DNA of 64,000 nucleotides from Amia ocellicauda (taxonomy: Eukaryota > Chordata > Actinopteri > Amiiformes > Amiidae): positions 38,555,470-38,619,469 of the forward strand of contig NC_089851.1 of assembly GCF_036373705.1 (NCBI RefSeq), in the 5' to 3' direction. Below the pieces are notes generated by a model that made no database searches, was not told the DNA's origin, and saw only the letters and a program-made list of their open reading frames with translations. The translations under genes were made by a program, and so were the position numbers. Positions 1-10,139 of the stretch are shown one piece after another; the stretch's first letter is position 1, and the number at the start of each line of letters is the position of its first letter.

Positions 1-125
1 ATAAGCGGCTTCGAAAATGGATGGATTTTTATTTTATTAAGGACTTTTGCATTGTCTCTCTAACTTATCTTAATTCTACATGCGTTTTATACTGAATGTA
101 CTTTTCTGCTTTAAAACCATGTCCT
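1..125. other. Unassigned sequence at left edge
   Basis: I see no gene or recognisable repeat here. By comparison with copies 2 and 3, the next CARNS exon of copy 1 should lie near this point, but the sequence does not match it. The exon is either further left, beyond the Tc1 fragment, or lost. Confidence 0.5.
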
Positions 126-375
126 GTCCCTGTAACTGAGCAGATTGTGAAATACTCAGACCGGCCCGTCTGGCACCAACAACCATGCCACGCTCAAAAT
201 TGCTTAAATCACCTTTCTTTCCCATTCAGACATTCAGTTTGGAGTTCAGGAGATTGTCTTGACCAGGACCACACCCCTAAATGCATTGAAGCAACTGCCA
301 TGTGATTGGTTGGTTAGATAATTGCATTAATGAGAAATTGAACAGGTGTTCCTAATAATCCTTTAGGTGAGTGTA
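126..375 (-). mobile_element. 5' fragment of a Tc1/mariner (DD36E-type) element
   Basis: This is the reverse complement of the first part of the intact element at 16656-17876. It has the same terminal repeat (reading CACTCACCTAAAGG on the minus strand) ending at 373, followed by TA. It carries the 5' untranslated leader and the first roughly 35 codons of the transposase, then breaks off near 126. It sits where unit 2 has plain sequence next to the CARNS exon at 28560-28788, so it inserted in unit 1 only. Confidence 0.85.
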
Positions 376-654
376 TATATACACAAACAATCTATTTATT
401 TAGTAAGGTACAGTAAAACAGCCTTACACAATCATCAATGAATGAAGAAGGAAGCCATTCAAGTAAGTCATTGTGAGCTCATGAAGGATGTTTTCACCCA
501 CAGGCAGATGTGGTTTCTATTGAACAGCAACTTCAATCACACCTGTTCATTTTTATGAGATTTTAATTTTGTCCATGGAGCACAATTCTGTGTCTGTAAT
601 GACTGGATATAATGAACATTGTATAAGCTATTTTGGTCAAATTACAGCAAGAGG

Positions 655-1700
655 TCAATAAAGGAGGAAGTGAAACAGCTAAATCCTAAAAATTGAAGTA
701 TCTTAGAAAATGAACAAGATGTGGTAAATGTTCTAACTGTGCCAACTGACTGGAAGACAGCAAATGTCATACCAATCCACAAGAAAGGGGACATAACTGA
801 GCCAGGAAATTACAGACCAATCAGTCTGGCCTGTATTACCTGTACAATTTTGGAGAAAAAAATATTAGTCAGAAAATCGAGCAGCATCTTAATGAAAACC
901 ATATTCTTGGTGGTGTTATTTTTACCATGGGTTTAGATGTGGTAGATCATTTCTTACTAATTTATTAGAGTTTTTTAATATGAAACTGCTGCTGTAGTTG
1001 ACATGAAAGCATAAGATATAATATACTTAGATTTTCAAAATGGTTTTGATAAGTTTCCACACCAAAGACTGATCCTAAAATTGGAAGCTGCAGGTATTCA
1101 GGGTAATGTAAGTAGATGGATTATGAACTGGTTGATGTCTAGGAAACAGAGGGTGTCAATTAGAGGAGTTGCTTCTAACTGGAGTGAGGTTGTTAGTGGA
1201 GTTCCACAGGGATCAGTACTAGGGCCTTTGCTTTTTCTAATCTACATTAATGATCTGGACTCTGGGATAGTTAGCAAACTTGTCACATTTGCAGATGATA
1301 CAAAAATTGGTGTCTCAGCAGATACAATCTCACCAGCACAGGCAGCAGGGACTTAGATAATATTCAGTTGTGGGCTGACACCTGGCACATGAAATTCAAT
1401 GTGGACAAGTACAAGGTAATACATTCAGGTAACAAAAATGTCCACTATAATTACACTATGGGAGGTACGGAACTAGATGAAGTAACGCATGAGAACAGGA
1501 GACACTTCTTCACACAGAGAGTTGTTACAATTTTGAATAAACTCCCCAGCGATGTGGTTGAAGCTGAAAATGTGGGAACATTCAAAAATAGACTGGATAG
1601 GATCCTCAGATCACTTAGTTATTAATGGACACCAAACGAGAACGATGTGTCAAATGGCCTCCTCTCCTTTGTAAACTTTATTATGTTCTTATGTTCTAAA
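655..1700 (+). mobile_element. CR1/L2-group LINE fragment, unit 1 copy
   Basis: This is a broken non-LTR retrotransposon. Translated pieces show RT motifs in order: DWKTANVIPIHKKGD and NYRPISL (about 745-830), then VPQGSVLGPLLFLIYINDL (1199-1255) and the catalytic FADDTKIG (about 1288-1311). The usual C-terminal tail ending FKNRLDRILRS follows. The frame is interrupted by stops between 936 and 1081 and around 1356. The 3' end is the repeat TGTTCTTATGTTCT at about 1684-1697. The same insertion is found in unit 2 at 29.1-30.4 kb, so it predates the tandem duplication. The clade assignment is from memory of motif style. Confidence 0.85.
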
Positions 1701-3599
1701 TGTTTAGCAGCCTTTTTCCACTCTTCACAGAAGAACTGTTCACTTTTCAACAATAATTGTTTTGTAATATCTTGACATTTTATTCAAATTAACAAAGGAG
1801 TATAAATAAATCTACCAGGTGTCTCCATGGAGCAGTACTATACTATAAACTGTTGCCAAAGACCTAGTAATGTAGCATTTGAAAATATATATTAAAATAT
1901 CATTATGAAAACAAAAACTATTAGTTCACTCAATATCAGGGGGTTAAGAGTGCTGAATTTAAAACAAGGTACCAAGACACTATGTTGTAAAAACCAAAAA
2001 GAAAACTTTAAAATTGCTAGAATTGATAATACATAACTGTACTTATTACAGTAACAGTAAAGTTTACAATGAAATATGTTTACTGTAAAATCTGGGAAGT
2101 TACTGGAGTATTCTTTATTTTTCCTTAAGCATTTGTTATATTCAGTACTGATTGTTTTAATTTACTCTGGGTTGTTATTTACACTTATATTGTCACTGCT
2201 TTATCCCACACATCCCGCAATTCACAAGCTCACCACCTGATGTCATCATCACCTGAATGCTAAGCCCTCACATTCCCCAGCAATCAGTCACTTTCCATTC
2301 CTCAGCAACATGTGCACTTGCTCTGTTATCCTCAAACTCCCATTGGACCAGCACTCTCCTTCACTGCCCTCTGCTACACATATAAACCCCTCTGTGACTC
2401 CCATTCAATGCTGTTGTCAAGTTATATTTCTTAGTATTCTCCATTGTATTCCCTGATTCTCCTGACTAGCTTGTTTGCCTTATTGACCTGGATTTCTGGA
2501 TATTTCGGGGGGGCTGGAACTACTGTTCAGGTACTACTACTGGAGCTGCAGTAACAGGATGATAGCAGATGGGAGAGACCCGGAGTGCACTTGAGGACTG
2601 AGATACTAATTAGCAGTAGTTCCCTTTTTTCCCATTTAAAGCAGACTACTTGCCCTGCTTTCCTTGTGACACTTTCTAAACAAAGTGTAACACCGGGGAC
2701 ATTGAGTGCTGCAGGATGAGAATGAGGGGAGCAGCGTTGTGGGAGAGAGCAGGCAGGTTTACATCTAAAGTGTTTATTTTTGTTCGTTAAAATCAATCAA
2801 ATAATTCAAATTCAAAACCAGTGAGCAGTGCAGGCCAGAGGCAGTCAGGATTGAAATCAAATATTTCCCAATTCTTTCCATTTGACTCCCTACTGCCTCG
2901 GCACTGTGAGGCCAGGGGCTTTAAATCTAACTTTCAATTATCCATTAAAGTTATTTTCAATGCGTGGGGACTGCAGAGGCAGAAAACAAATGAAGACGTG
3001 CACAGTGAAAAACTTGAATATAATGAAAGTAAACAAATTGGAGAACCATGTAGTGGGCTGAGATTGTTACAAAAGGATACATTAACTGATAATTGTTGCT
3101 GTCCTGGCAGTAGGGAAGATATTAACCTTTATTTTACTGTGAGCTACATTCATGATTTTATTAACATCCAAATCCTATGGTAAAATGCACCATGTTACAA
3201 ACGATGGCTTTATCCCTAAATTAAAAAAAAAAAAAAACTAGTTGGCAAGACCATTATTTTTTTTGGTACACTATTTAGCTGACTTTTGACTGACTGCCCT
3301 CCAGCTACCTGGAAAAGAGGTTTATTTCTGTAATTAAAGACCATTAACACCAAACAATGGGTTTCTTAGAAATCTAGTCCAGTGGTTCTGAACCCTAGTC
3401 CAGGATGACCCCCTGCCCTGCTATTGTTTCAACCGAGTTGTCAATTGCCCATGTCAGGGATGGGCACTGGAAACTGGTCGCTTCTTACATCATCACACAC
3501 AATGACCTGCTTTCCATCTTCATGTTCTATCACTCATATGGAGTCCATCTCCCTGTGCCTCGACACCTCAGTGCAATATTGTTCTAAATCATACTGAAC
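1701..3599. other. Intron sequence of CARNS copy 1, no gene seen
   Basis: This is noncoding intron sequence. Stretches at about 2030-2160 and 2520-3600 match unit 2 (about 30430-30600 and 30720-31850). A segment at roughly 2190-2515 has no counterpart in unit 2 and looks like a separate insertion whose family I cannot name. Short A and T runs occur at 3224-3267. Open frames here are short and show no conserved protein. Confidence 0.55.
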
Positions 3600-3682
3600 C
3601 TGTGATAGCTGAGGCTGATCATCTGCAGCACGGCATACGGTGGCTCTGATGCGGAGAGCAAGTTTTCTTAATACCTCAGGAG
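3600..3682 (-). CDS. CARNS1: CARNS copy 1, coding exon 5
   Basis: This 83-nt exon enters in phase 1 and exits in phase 0. The acceptor is TTCATATAG and the donor follows ATCACAG. It encodes PEVLRKLALRIRATVCRAAD and seven more residues, with no amino-acid difference from copy 2 (31848-31930). In this copy it lies downstream of the frameshift. Confidence 0.8.
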
Positions 3683-3808
3683 CTATATGAACAAAAACAA
3701 ATACGAAAGTTGCCATATCAGCTTTTTACTTGTATTGTATTAAACCTATATTTTACAGGGTTGTATGTATAGGAAAATATTTTAAGAACTTCAGGCAACA
3801 GTGTTCTA

Positions 3809-4575
3809 TACTGAACAAAAATAAATGCAACATGTAAAGTGTTGGTCCCATGTTTCGTGAGCTGAAATGAAATTTCCTAGAAATGTTCCATATTTACTAA
3901 AAGCTTTTGTCTGCAAATGTCTTTACATCCCTGTTAGAGCCCATTTCTCATTTGCTAAGATAACCTGACAGGTGTGGCATAACAAGAAGCTGATTAAACA
4001 GCAGGATCATTACAGGCACACCTTGTGCTGGGGACAATAAAAGGCCACTCTAAAATGGGCAGTTTTGTCACAACACGATACCACAGATGTCTTAAGTCTT
4101 GAGGGAGTGTTCAATTAGCATGCTGACTGTAGGAATGTCCACCAGAGCTGTTGCCAGAGAATTTAATGTTAATTTCTCTAACATAAGCTGCCTCTAGTGT
4201 TGTTTTAGATAATTTGTCAATGCATCCAACTGGCCTCACAACTGCATACCACATGTAACCACATGAGCCCAGGACCTCCAAACCAGCTTGTTCACCTGAG
4301 GGATTGTCTGAGACCAGCCACCAGGACAGCTGATGAAACTGGGTTGGCACAACCAAATAATTTCTGCACAAACCATCTGACACTGTCTCGGGGAAGCTCA
4401 TCTGCAGCTCATCGTCCTCATCAGGGTCTTGACCTGACTGCAGCTCTGGTGGACATTCCTGCCGTCAGCATGCTCCCTCAAAGAGACGTGAAATCCATAG
4501 ATTTGGGCCTAATTAATAAATTCAAATTGATTGATTTCCTTATATGAACTCTGTAAAATCTTTGAAATTGTGATG
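3809..4575 (+). mobile_element. Tc1/mariner relic, unit 1 copy
   Basis: The left end reads TATACTGAACAAAAATAAAT, the terminal repeat of a common fish Tc1-like family. The body carries a decayed transposase N-terminus: residues resembling a helix-turn-helix (TRAVAREFNVN, about 4142-4175) and RLRPATRTADET (about 4304-4340). It has stops, internal loss and an eroded right repeat. It lies in the CARNS intron between exons 5 and 4 and is present at the same place in unit 2 (32057-32711). Confidence 0.8.
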
Positions 4576-4868
4576 GTACCTTCAATGGCACAGTCTCCTT
4601 CGTCTGTATCCTTGGGGCATGTGACCACTACTACTGCACCAAAATCACCTGATGTTCCTTTGTCTGCCCTCAAAACACTAACATTGCCTTTGTTAGCTTG
4701 AAATATTTTTATATTGTGTTTCTCTTTACAAAACTGTATCCTTCAGTCATTTTCCTAATTCTTATTTTGAAAAGTGAATGCAAGGTGTTGTGTGCTTTTG
4801 TCTTTCTGTCAGTGCTGTACATACTGATCTGAAAGTGGAAATTAGATTTATGAAAGGCTTTGATTTAC

Positions 4869-5073
4869 CTTGATAAGTTACGCTCTGTACCAGCTTCAGT
4901 GGTTTCTGAGGCTGGACCGATTCATAAGATGCTGAGATGAGAATGGACTCTCCTTCCTGGATCCTGGGCAGGAGAGCTAGTGTGGCACTGAGGACTCCTT
5001 CCCTGTCGCTCTTCACAAGGGTCGTCTCGTTATCACAGGAATACCAGCCCCCACCAGAAGGCTGAACGATAAC
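4869..5073 (-). CDS. CARNS1: CARNS copy 1, coding exon 4
   Basis: This 205-nt exon enters in phase 0 and exits in phase 1. The acceptor is CTCTGTAG|GTTATC and the donor is TCAAG|GTAAAT. It is open in the frame matching copy 2 (33005-33209), encoding IVQPSGGGWYSCDNETTLVK and then REGVLSATLALLPRIQEGES. The differences from copy 2 are few: KSD for KRD, and LVQSVTYQ for LEQSVAFK. Confidence 0.8.
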
Positions 5074-5688
5074 CTACAGAGTTAAAGTCAGGAGTGCTGG
5101 ACAGTTAGGCCTCAGAAGGCTTGTGCACCATTTCCACATTCAAAACAACACCCCACATGTTTTGAGTTCATTGTTCAGTTCCAGACCGCTAAAGAACCTG
5201 AACATGCCTACATATACCTACATTACTTTCTACTCTTAGAGGCAAAACATACCGATATGTTCCCACACATAGACAATTACTGTAAAATCTGCAGTTTGCA
5301 ATGTCAGCTCTAGAAGTTTGAGAACAGCTCTGTGCCAGTGCCTTATTAACCCCTTAATTTTCAGCATTATTGATTTTGATAGTGGTTACATATCAATTTA
5401 TTTTAGAGTAGCTAATTTTTCAGACATATGGATCTTGTCACTTTGCCCTTGATGTTTATATTGTCAGTAAGAAGCTGAAGTTTAAGTACAGTGTGAGGGA
5501 ATGTTTCGTATTCATTCAGCATTTTAAACATCTTTTACTAAAAACTATGTTTGGGTCAAAATAAAATGCAGCATTTCTCTTAATTATTGTCTATTAGCCT
5601 CTATTGATACTGTCAGCTTTTCTTTGATTGAAACACCTTCTGGATTAGGTTTATTCTGCATCTTGTATCACACAGGAAACACACTTAC

Positions 5689-6165
5689 TTCATGGCAGCT
5701 CTGTAATTCTGGATGTTGAAGAAATGTGTTGATGGCTCCAGGCATAAGCTCTTGCAGTTGTTCTTTCAACTGGACTGAAACTACTGTTATGCTGGGGTGT
5801 GGGGGCCAGCATGTTTTCAGTGATCCTGCTGAGCTGTGGAGAGCCACAGGCTGGACAGTCCAAATCTGCCTCCAGTTTGCTGTCCAGGCATGGTCCCTCT
5901 TTATCCTGGGCTTGGGTGCTGTAGCTGCCCAATGAGCTCAGGAAGTAGCTGACACGACAGGGAGGTTGGAAGGAATCAAGGTAAGTGTGGCCCCCTGCTT
6001 CAAAAGTGATCGCTTTATGGACACGGAGAGAGAAGAGCCCAGGGTGCTCAGGGGAAGGGATCTTGGAGAGCCACGTGGAGGACAAGCAAAGCAGCATGTG
6101 GCCTGTGAAGACGGTGATACAAGAGATCAGGCACCATTTTGGGGAGGGCATGAAAGGTGTGGTCT
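5689..6165 (-). pseudogene. CARNS1: CARNS copy 1, coding exon 3 with 83-bp deletion
   Basis: This exon is 477 nt against 560 nt in copy 2 (33868-34427). The sequences match on both sides of a single 83-bp gap, at about 5808-5810, where copy 2 has an extra block (about 33990-34072). As 83 is not a multiple of three, the frame shifts after ITENML and ends at TGA 5690-5692. The upstream part is nearly unchanged, including the CLISCITVFTGHMLLC segment and the CPACGSPQLSRI segment. The donor GTAAGT after the exon is intact. Confidence 0.85.
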
Positions 6166-7245
6166 CTCAAATGGTACTTCATGTGCTTTTGTTCTCCTCT
6201 ATGTAATACCCCAAGCCTTTGATGAAATGTTTAGATGTTATTAATTGTGTTGTTGGTTCCAGTTTTTATCTGAATTTAACATCTTTGTTCTTTATTGTTC
6301 TCAATTAATTCAACTAAAAGATACCAGTTTTCAACACATTATATTTTTTTAGATTGTTCATCTCAGGGTGTTTAGGTTGAAGGATACATTCAGAAATTAA
6401 AATGTAACTGTTCTCCTGCCCCAACTAATATATAATCTTTATTAGTGTTTCCCCATTGAGTGAACATTAATATCCAAAATAATAAGTACGGGAAACAGTC
6501 AATTGAACTAATTGGGTGGTTGGGACATTCAATTCTTGTGTGAATTTTGAAAATCTTGACTTTCGTAGATGGTCATATCCTTTTACCGTAATATATACAA
6601 AGTCATAAACAAGTATGAATGCATCATAATACATTGTTAATTTAAGCTACATAGATTAATTGGTAACCATTATTTCACAAAAATAACCTTTACTGTGTAT
6701 CAAACACTACCTGACTTTCCCATTTATACAGCTGGGTATTTTACTGGAGCAATCTAAGTGAAGTACCTTGCTTGAGGGTACAACAGCACTACCCCACCCA
6801 GGATTTTAACCCACAACCTTCCAGTTAGGAGTCTAGAGCCCTAACCACTACTCCACAGTGCTGCCTTATTAAAGAAGGGATAAGCACAGGGAGAATACTT
6901 AAAGTCAACAATGCCATCAAATGCATCGAGTCGTACCGTACAGTTTGGAATATCACAGTGTGGTGTAGAGTTTTGCCATTGGTTTCTGTGAATCAGATTG
7001 AATCTTTGTGTATTCGACACTTCGTGACTGCACTTTATTATAACTCTGAATAATGATAATCCTAGATGTAGTGTCACACAACAAAAAATAAAATAAAGCA
7101 AATGGAATAAGTCGTGCATTAGCAGTTGCCAATTTTTGCACAGTTGCAAATGGATTGTTGTTAAGGTGAATTGAAAATGCAGGAAGCTGATGGTTGAAGG
7201 TTTGTGAGAAAGAAAATGATTCATAAGTTAAATAACTAAACCTAC
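6166..7245 (-). other. CARNS copy 1 intron between exons 2 and 3
   Basis: This is noncoding. It matches unit 2 at both ends (6166-6530 with 34428-34785; 6860-7245 with 34845-36146, minus the piggyBac insertion there). A more diverged inverted relative of 6.49-7.03 kb lies at 60.09-60.76 kb. A SINE occupies 6718-6865. Confidence 0.6.
6718..6865 (-). mobile_element. tRNA-derived SINE, unit 1 only
   Basis: Read on the minus strand, it begins GGCAGCACTGTGGAGTAGTG and has a tRNA-like B-box region (GGTTGTGGGTTAAAATCC). It continues with TACCCTCAAGCAAGGTACTT and TATAAATGGG, as in a SINE widespread in fish genomes. Unit 2 lacks it at the matching place. The characteristic SINE/L2-type tail (GTAAGTCGCCCTGGATAAGG) is missing here, so the copy is 3'-truncated. 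Confidence 0.75.
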
Positions 7246-7335
7246 CAGAACAGAGCCTGCCACCTTCCAAGAGAACAGGGAGGTACTTATCAGGTGAGGA
7301 CAGAACACAGATCGCCAGTTCAGATGTTGTCAGAG
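7246..7335 (-). CDS. CARNS1: CARNS copy 1, coding exon 2
   Basis: This 90-nt exon is in phase 1 at both ends. It encodes LTTSELAICVLSSPDKYLPV and then LLEGGRLCS. The donor is TTCTG|GTAGGT. One residue differs from copy 2 (TTS for TTT). The last 45 nt of this exon plus its donor recur in opposite orientation at 55420-55476. Confidence 0.8.
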
Positions 7336-8045
7336 CTGCAAATAATAATAACTGTGTTATTGATATGCCACATACAATATCATCAGCAGCACTAAACACA
7401 CATTACAATTTTAATCACTTGACTGGTCTGGGCATCTTATCTATTGTGATAGGCCTGCACCCCTTCCTGTTTTATCAGGTTTTTCTTGTACTTTTACTGC
7501 CCTGTTTTAATAAAGGCAGTTTGTACTTTTTTCCCCTAGGATTTTAACCTTTTAGATTTTTGTCAGTGATAAGCATCTTTTAGTGCACACTTCTTGCCCT
7601 GCACTTGTATACAAACCTGTGCTGTTTTTCTATTTATTGATAAATGAAATATTATTGATTGTTTGGTCTTGTGTGTCCTGGGGATCAAAGAGCTTGCCAC
7701 AGGGAGTGGGGTGCGAGAGTTCCTCTCCTCTCGTGTAATAAAAAGGAGGTGGCGCAGTCGGAGAATTAATATTGCGGTAGAGTAGCAGCTCTTGCACACA
7801 GGGGTGCTACTGTAACATATGCAATCCTGGTTTGAAAAGGAGTATAACTCAGAAAGGCAAAATGGGAATTGAGCAGGGGCCTATCTTCAGTTTTCAAATA
7901 CATTTTCACCATGCCCATTACGTTGGAGATGAATCAACTCCCTTTGGGAGTTATTCTATTTTTCACATAATATGGGTTGCATGCACAACATATTGTTCCC
8001 CTCTATTCTGGCTCCATAGACATGACATTTCTGAGAGCCAGTTAC

Positions 8046-8274
8046 CTCGTGGTGTTGTGCGGTCTCTAGTCTCTGGCAGCCCCAGCTCCAGTAGTATCTG
8101 CTGTAGAGAGTGGTACAGCTGTAGCGCTGACGTGTCGTCCTCCTGCTGAAGATGAGAGCCATCTCCCCCATCGTGGCTCAGATGCTCAGCCACATTGTAA
8201 TGAGAACCCTGAACTGTTGCTTCATGGTCTTTCTTTGTGTCTGCAGTCTGTTGCATCCTGGTATTGGAGAGAGC
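8046..8274 (-). CDS. CARNS1: CARNS copy 1, first coding exon
   Basis: This 229-nt exon has acceptor GGTTTTCAG and donor CACGAG|GTAACT. The likely start ATG is at 8254-8256 (context CCAGGATGC), giving MQQTADTKKDHEATVQGSHY and on to LGLPETRDRTTPRG. Compared with copy 2 (36938-37166), eight base substitutions cause seven residue changes and none is silent. The last third, LYHSLQQILLELGLPETRDR, is unchanged. Confidence 0.8.
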
Positions 8275-9659
8275 CTGAAAACCTTCAATATAGCAAAATA
8301 TATACCAGTTTTGTTTCTATTAAAACAACAACAAATCATACTGATCCTTGATAGGTCAAGACCAACATCCTTATAAGTCTGATGTTAATGTGTGCCTGCA
8401 TTAATCCAATATACTTTTATTTGAAAGGCTTTCTTGCAAAAACCATAACAAATGCAAATAATCATGAGTGTTCACCTTTATGGACCTTCATATTAGATAA
8501 TACAACTGTTACATTTGTAAAAGCTTATAGGCCTAAACTGTAGATTTCAAAAATCAATCAATACATTTTCAAGTTTCATTATAATCAAATTATTTGTATG
8601 TCAAGTATTTCAACATTGTAAATTGTTGTGATTATTATTATTAGTAGAATTGTTGTTTTTGTTGTTGTTGTTCTTCTGTGAAATGCAGGGTTTGGGCACA
8701 GGAAGTCATCTAGCCATCACCTAGAAAAGGCAAGCAGGAGTGCATGCAACTCCCCCACCCGCTTAACCGACACAATAGCAAAGGGATCAAAGCCAGAGCT
8801 GCAGTTGTGAGAGAGTTGTAACTCATTTTATTTATGTATGCACTCTTAGAACTAATGTATCAAATTGAACACAACTTTGTGTTAAAATGAAATGTTTTTG
8901 TGCTTTGATGAATTTTAACATTGTGTTGTCCATGTCCATGAACAAATGTGTTAAATTGAACACATTAGTTGTAGGAGTGTGATGCATTGGAGAGGTTAGC
9001 GATTCATAATTTAACAATGTTTGAAATCCACAGCAACAGGATAACATAAATCAATCATCAATTTATTTAAATATATTATAGCACATGGAAGCATCTCAGC
9101 ACAATTTCTCTATTCCGTCAATTAATGCTTCTCTGTTGGAGTACCCAATGTCATATTGTTAGCATATAGATGAGCTGTTTCTACATATTATATCTTCATT
9201 AAAGTGAATTTAAGAAAATGTGTGTGTGTGTGTGTGTGTGTGTGTGGGGGGGGGGTTGTGTGACAGTGTTTAAATGTTTAAAAATTTACTAAATTTAAAT
9301 AAATGTAACATCCTTACAACCTAATTGTATCAGTAAGATGATGGCAGATAGTGTTTTAATTCATGTTCATGTCAGCCATATCTGTAATTTCAAGCCCTAT
9401 TCCTCAATGTTTGTTGAGTAGAAACTACACCATATATATTTCATATTCATAATATTTGTATGATGTACACCTGAGCAATTTATAACTATTTTTACAAGAA
9501 ACGTGACATTTTAATATGTCTTTAGTATGCAGCATTTTGGCAGACATCTACATTTTTAAACTACATTCAACAAGTTAATGTTGGGCGGTTGAGTATTGGC
9601 GGGCTGGTTGTGGAGGGCCAGACTGGGATGTTTTTTTAGTCTCAGTCCATCCCTGACCA

Positions 9660-9661
<2 letters not shown>
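8275..9661. other. Upstream flank of CARNS copy 1, duplicated noncoding DNA
   Basis: No gene is seen. This stretch aligns along its length with unit 2 at about 37167-39225, which has an extra 0.65-kb retroposon (37328-37978). A GT microsatellite and G run lie at 9219-9255. Confidence 0.6.
9219..9255. repeat. (GT)n microsatellite with poly-G
   Basis: About 14 TG units run directly into a ten-base G run. The matching place in unit 2 (about 38780) has only a short GT run. Confidence 0.9.

Positions 9662-9706
<45 letters not shown>
9662..9706. repeat. (AT)n microsatellite
   Basis: About 22 AT units. Unit 2 has a longer array at the same place (39226-39284). Confidence 0.95.
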
Positions 9707-9715
<9 letters not shown>

Positions 9716-9719
<4 letters not shown>

Positions 9720-10139
9720 GTGAGGGAAAAAAGTATTTGATCCCCTGCTGATTTTGTACGTTTGCCCACTGACAAAGAAATTATCAGTCTATAGTTTTAA
9801 TAGTAGGTGTATATAACAGTGAGAGACAGAATAACAACCAAAATATCCTGAAAAACGGCTTTAAGAGAGTGCTCCTAATCTCAGCTCGTTATCTGTATAA
9901 AAGACACCTGGGAGCCAGAAATCTTGCTGATTGATAGGGGATCAAATACTTATTTCCCTCATTAACATGCAAATCAATTTTAACTTTTTTGAAATGCGTT
10001 TCTCTGAATTTTTTTGTTGTTATTCTGTCTCTCACTGTTAAAATACACCTACTATTACAATTATAGACTGATAATTTCTTTGTCAGTGGGCAAACGTACA
10101 AAATCAGCAGGGGATCAAATACTTTTTTCCCTCACTGTA
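9716..10139. mobile_element. Non-autonomous Tc1/mariner-type MITE with long inverted ends
   Basis: It starts CAGTGAGGGAAAAAAGTATT and ends with the inverse, flanked by TA on both sides. The inverted arms exceed 60 bp and include GATCCCCTGCTGATTTTGTA. There is no coding capacity. A related element lies at 59259-59635. It stands exactly where unit 2 has the 2-kb block carrying the candidate promoter. Confidence 0.85.

Larger units (their letters stand above)
3600..8274 (-). pseudogene. CARNS1: Carnosine synthase-like copy 1, frameshifted and partial in window
   Basis: Five exons equivalent to coding exons 1-5 of copy 2 are present in order with the same splice sites and phases (8046-8274, 7246-7335, 5689-6165, 4869-5073, 3600-3682). 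The ATP-grasp exons 6-8 should lie beyond the left edge. Two defects suggest the copy no longer makes the full enzyme. The third exon lacks 83 bp present in copy 2, which shifts the frame after the residues ITENML and leads to a TGA at 5690-5692, just inside the exon end. The 2-kb stretch that holds the candidate promoter and first exon of copy 2 is absent upstream. Exons 4 and 5 remain open and nearly identical to copy 2, so the damage looks recent. An alternatively spliced shorter product cannot be excluded. Confidence 0.8.

Noticed and set aside
2821-3183. 120-codon frame on the plus strand
   Set aside because: It is antisense to the CARNS intron, broken in unit 2 and has no family motif.
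9575-9775. Open frames with long Ile-Tyr repeats (also 39120-39410)
   Set aside because: They are translations of the (AT)n microsatellites, not genes.
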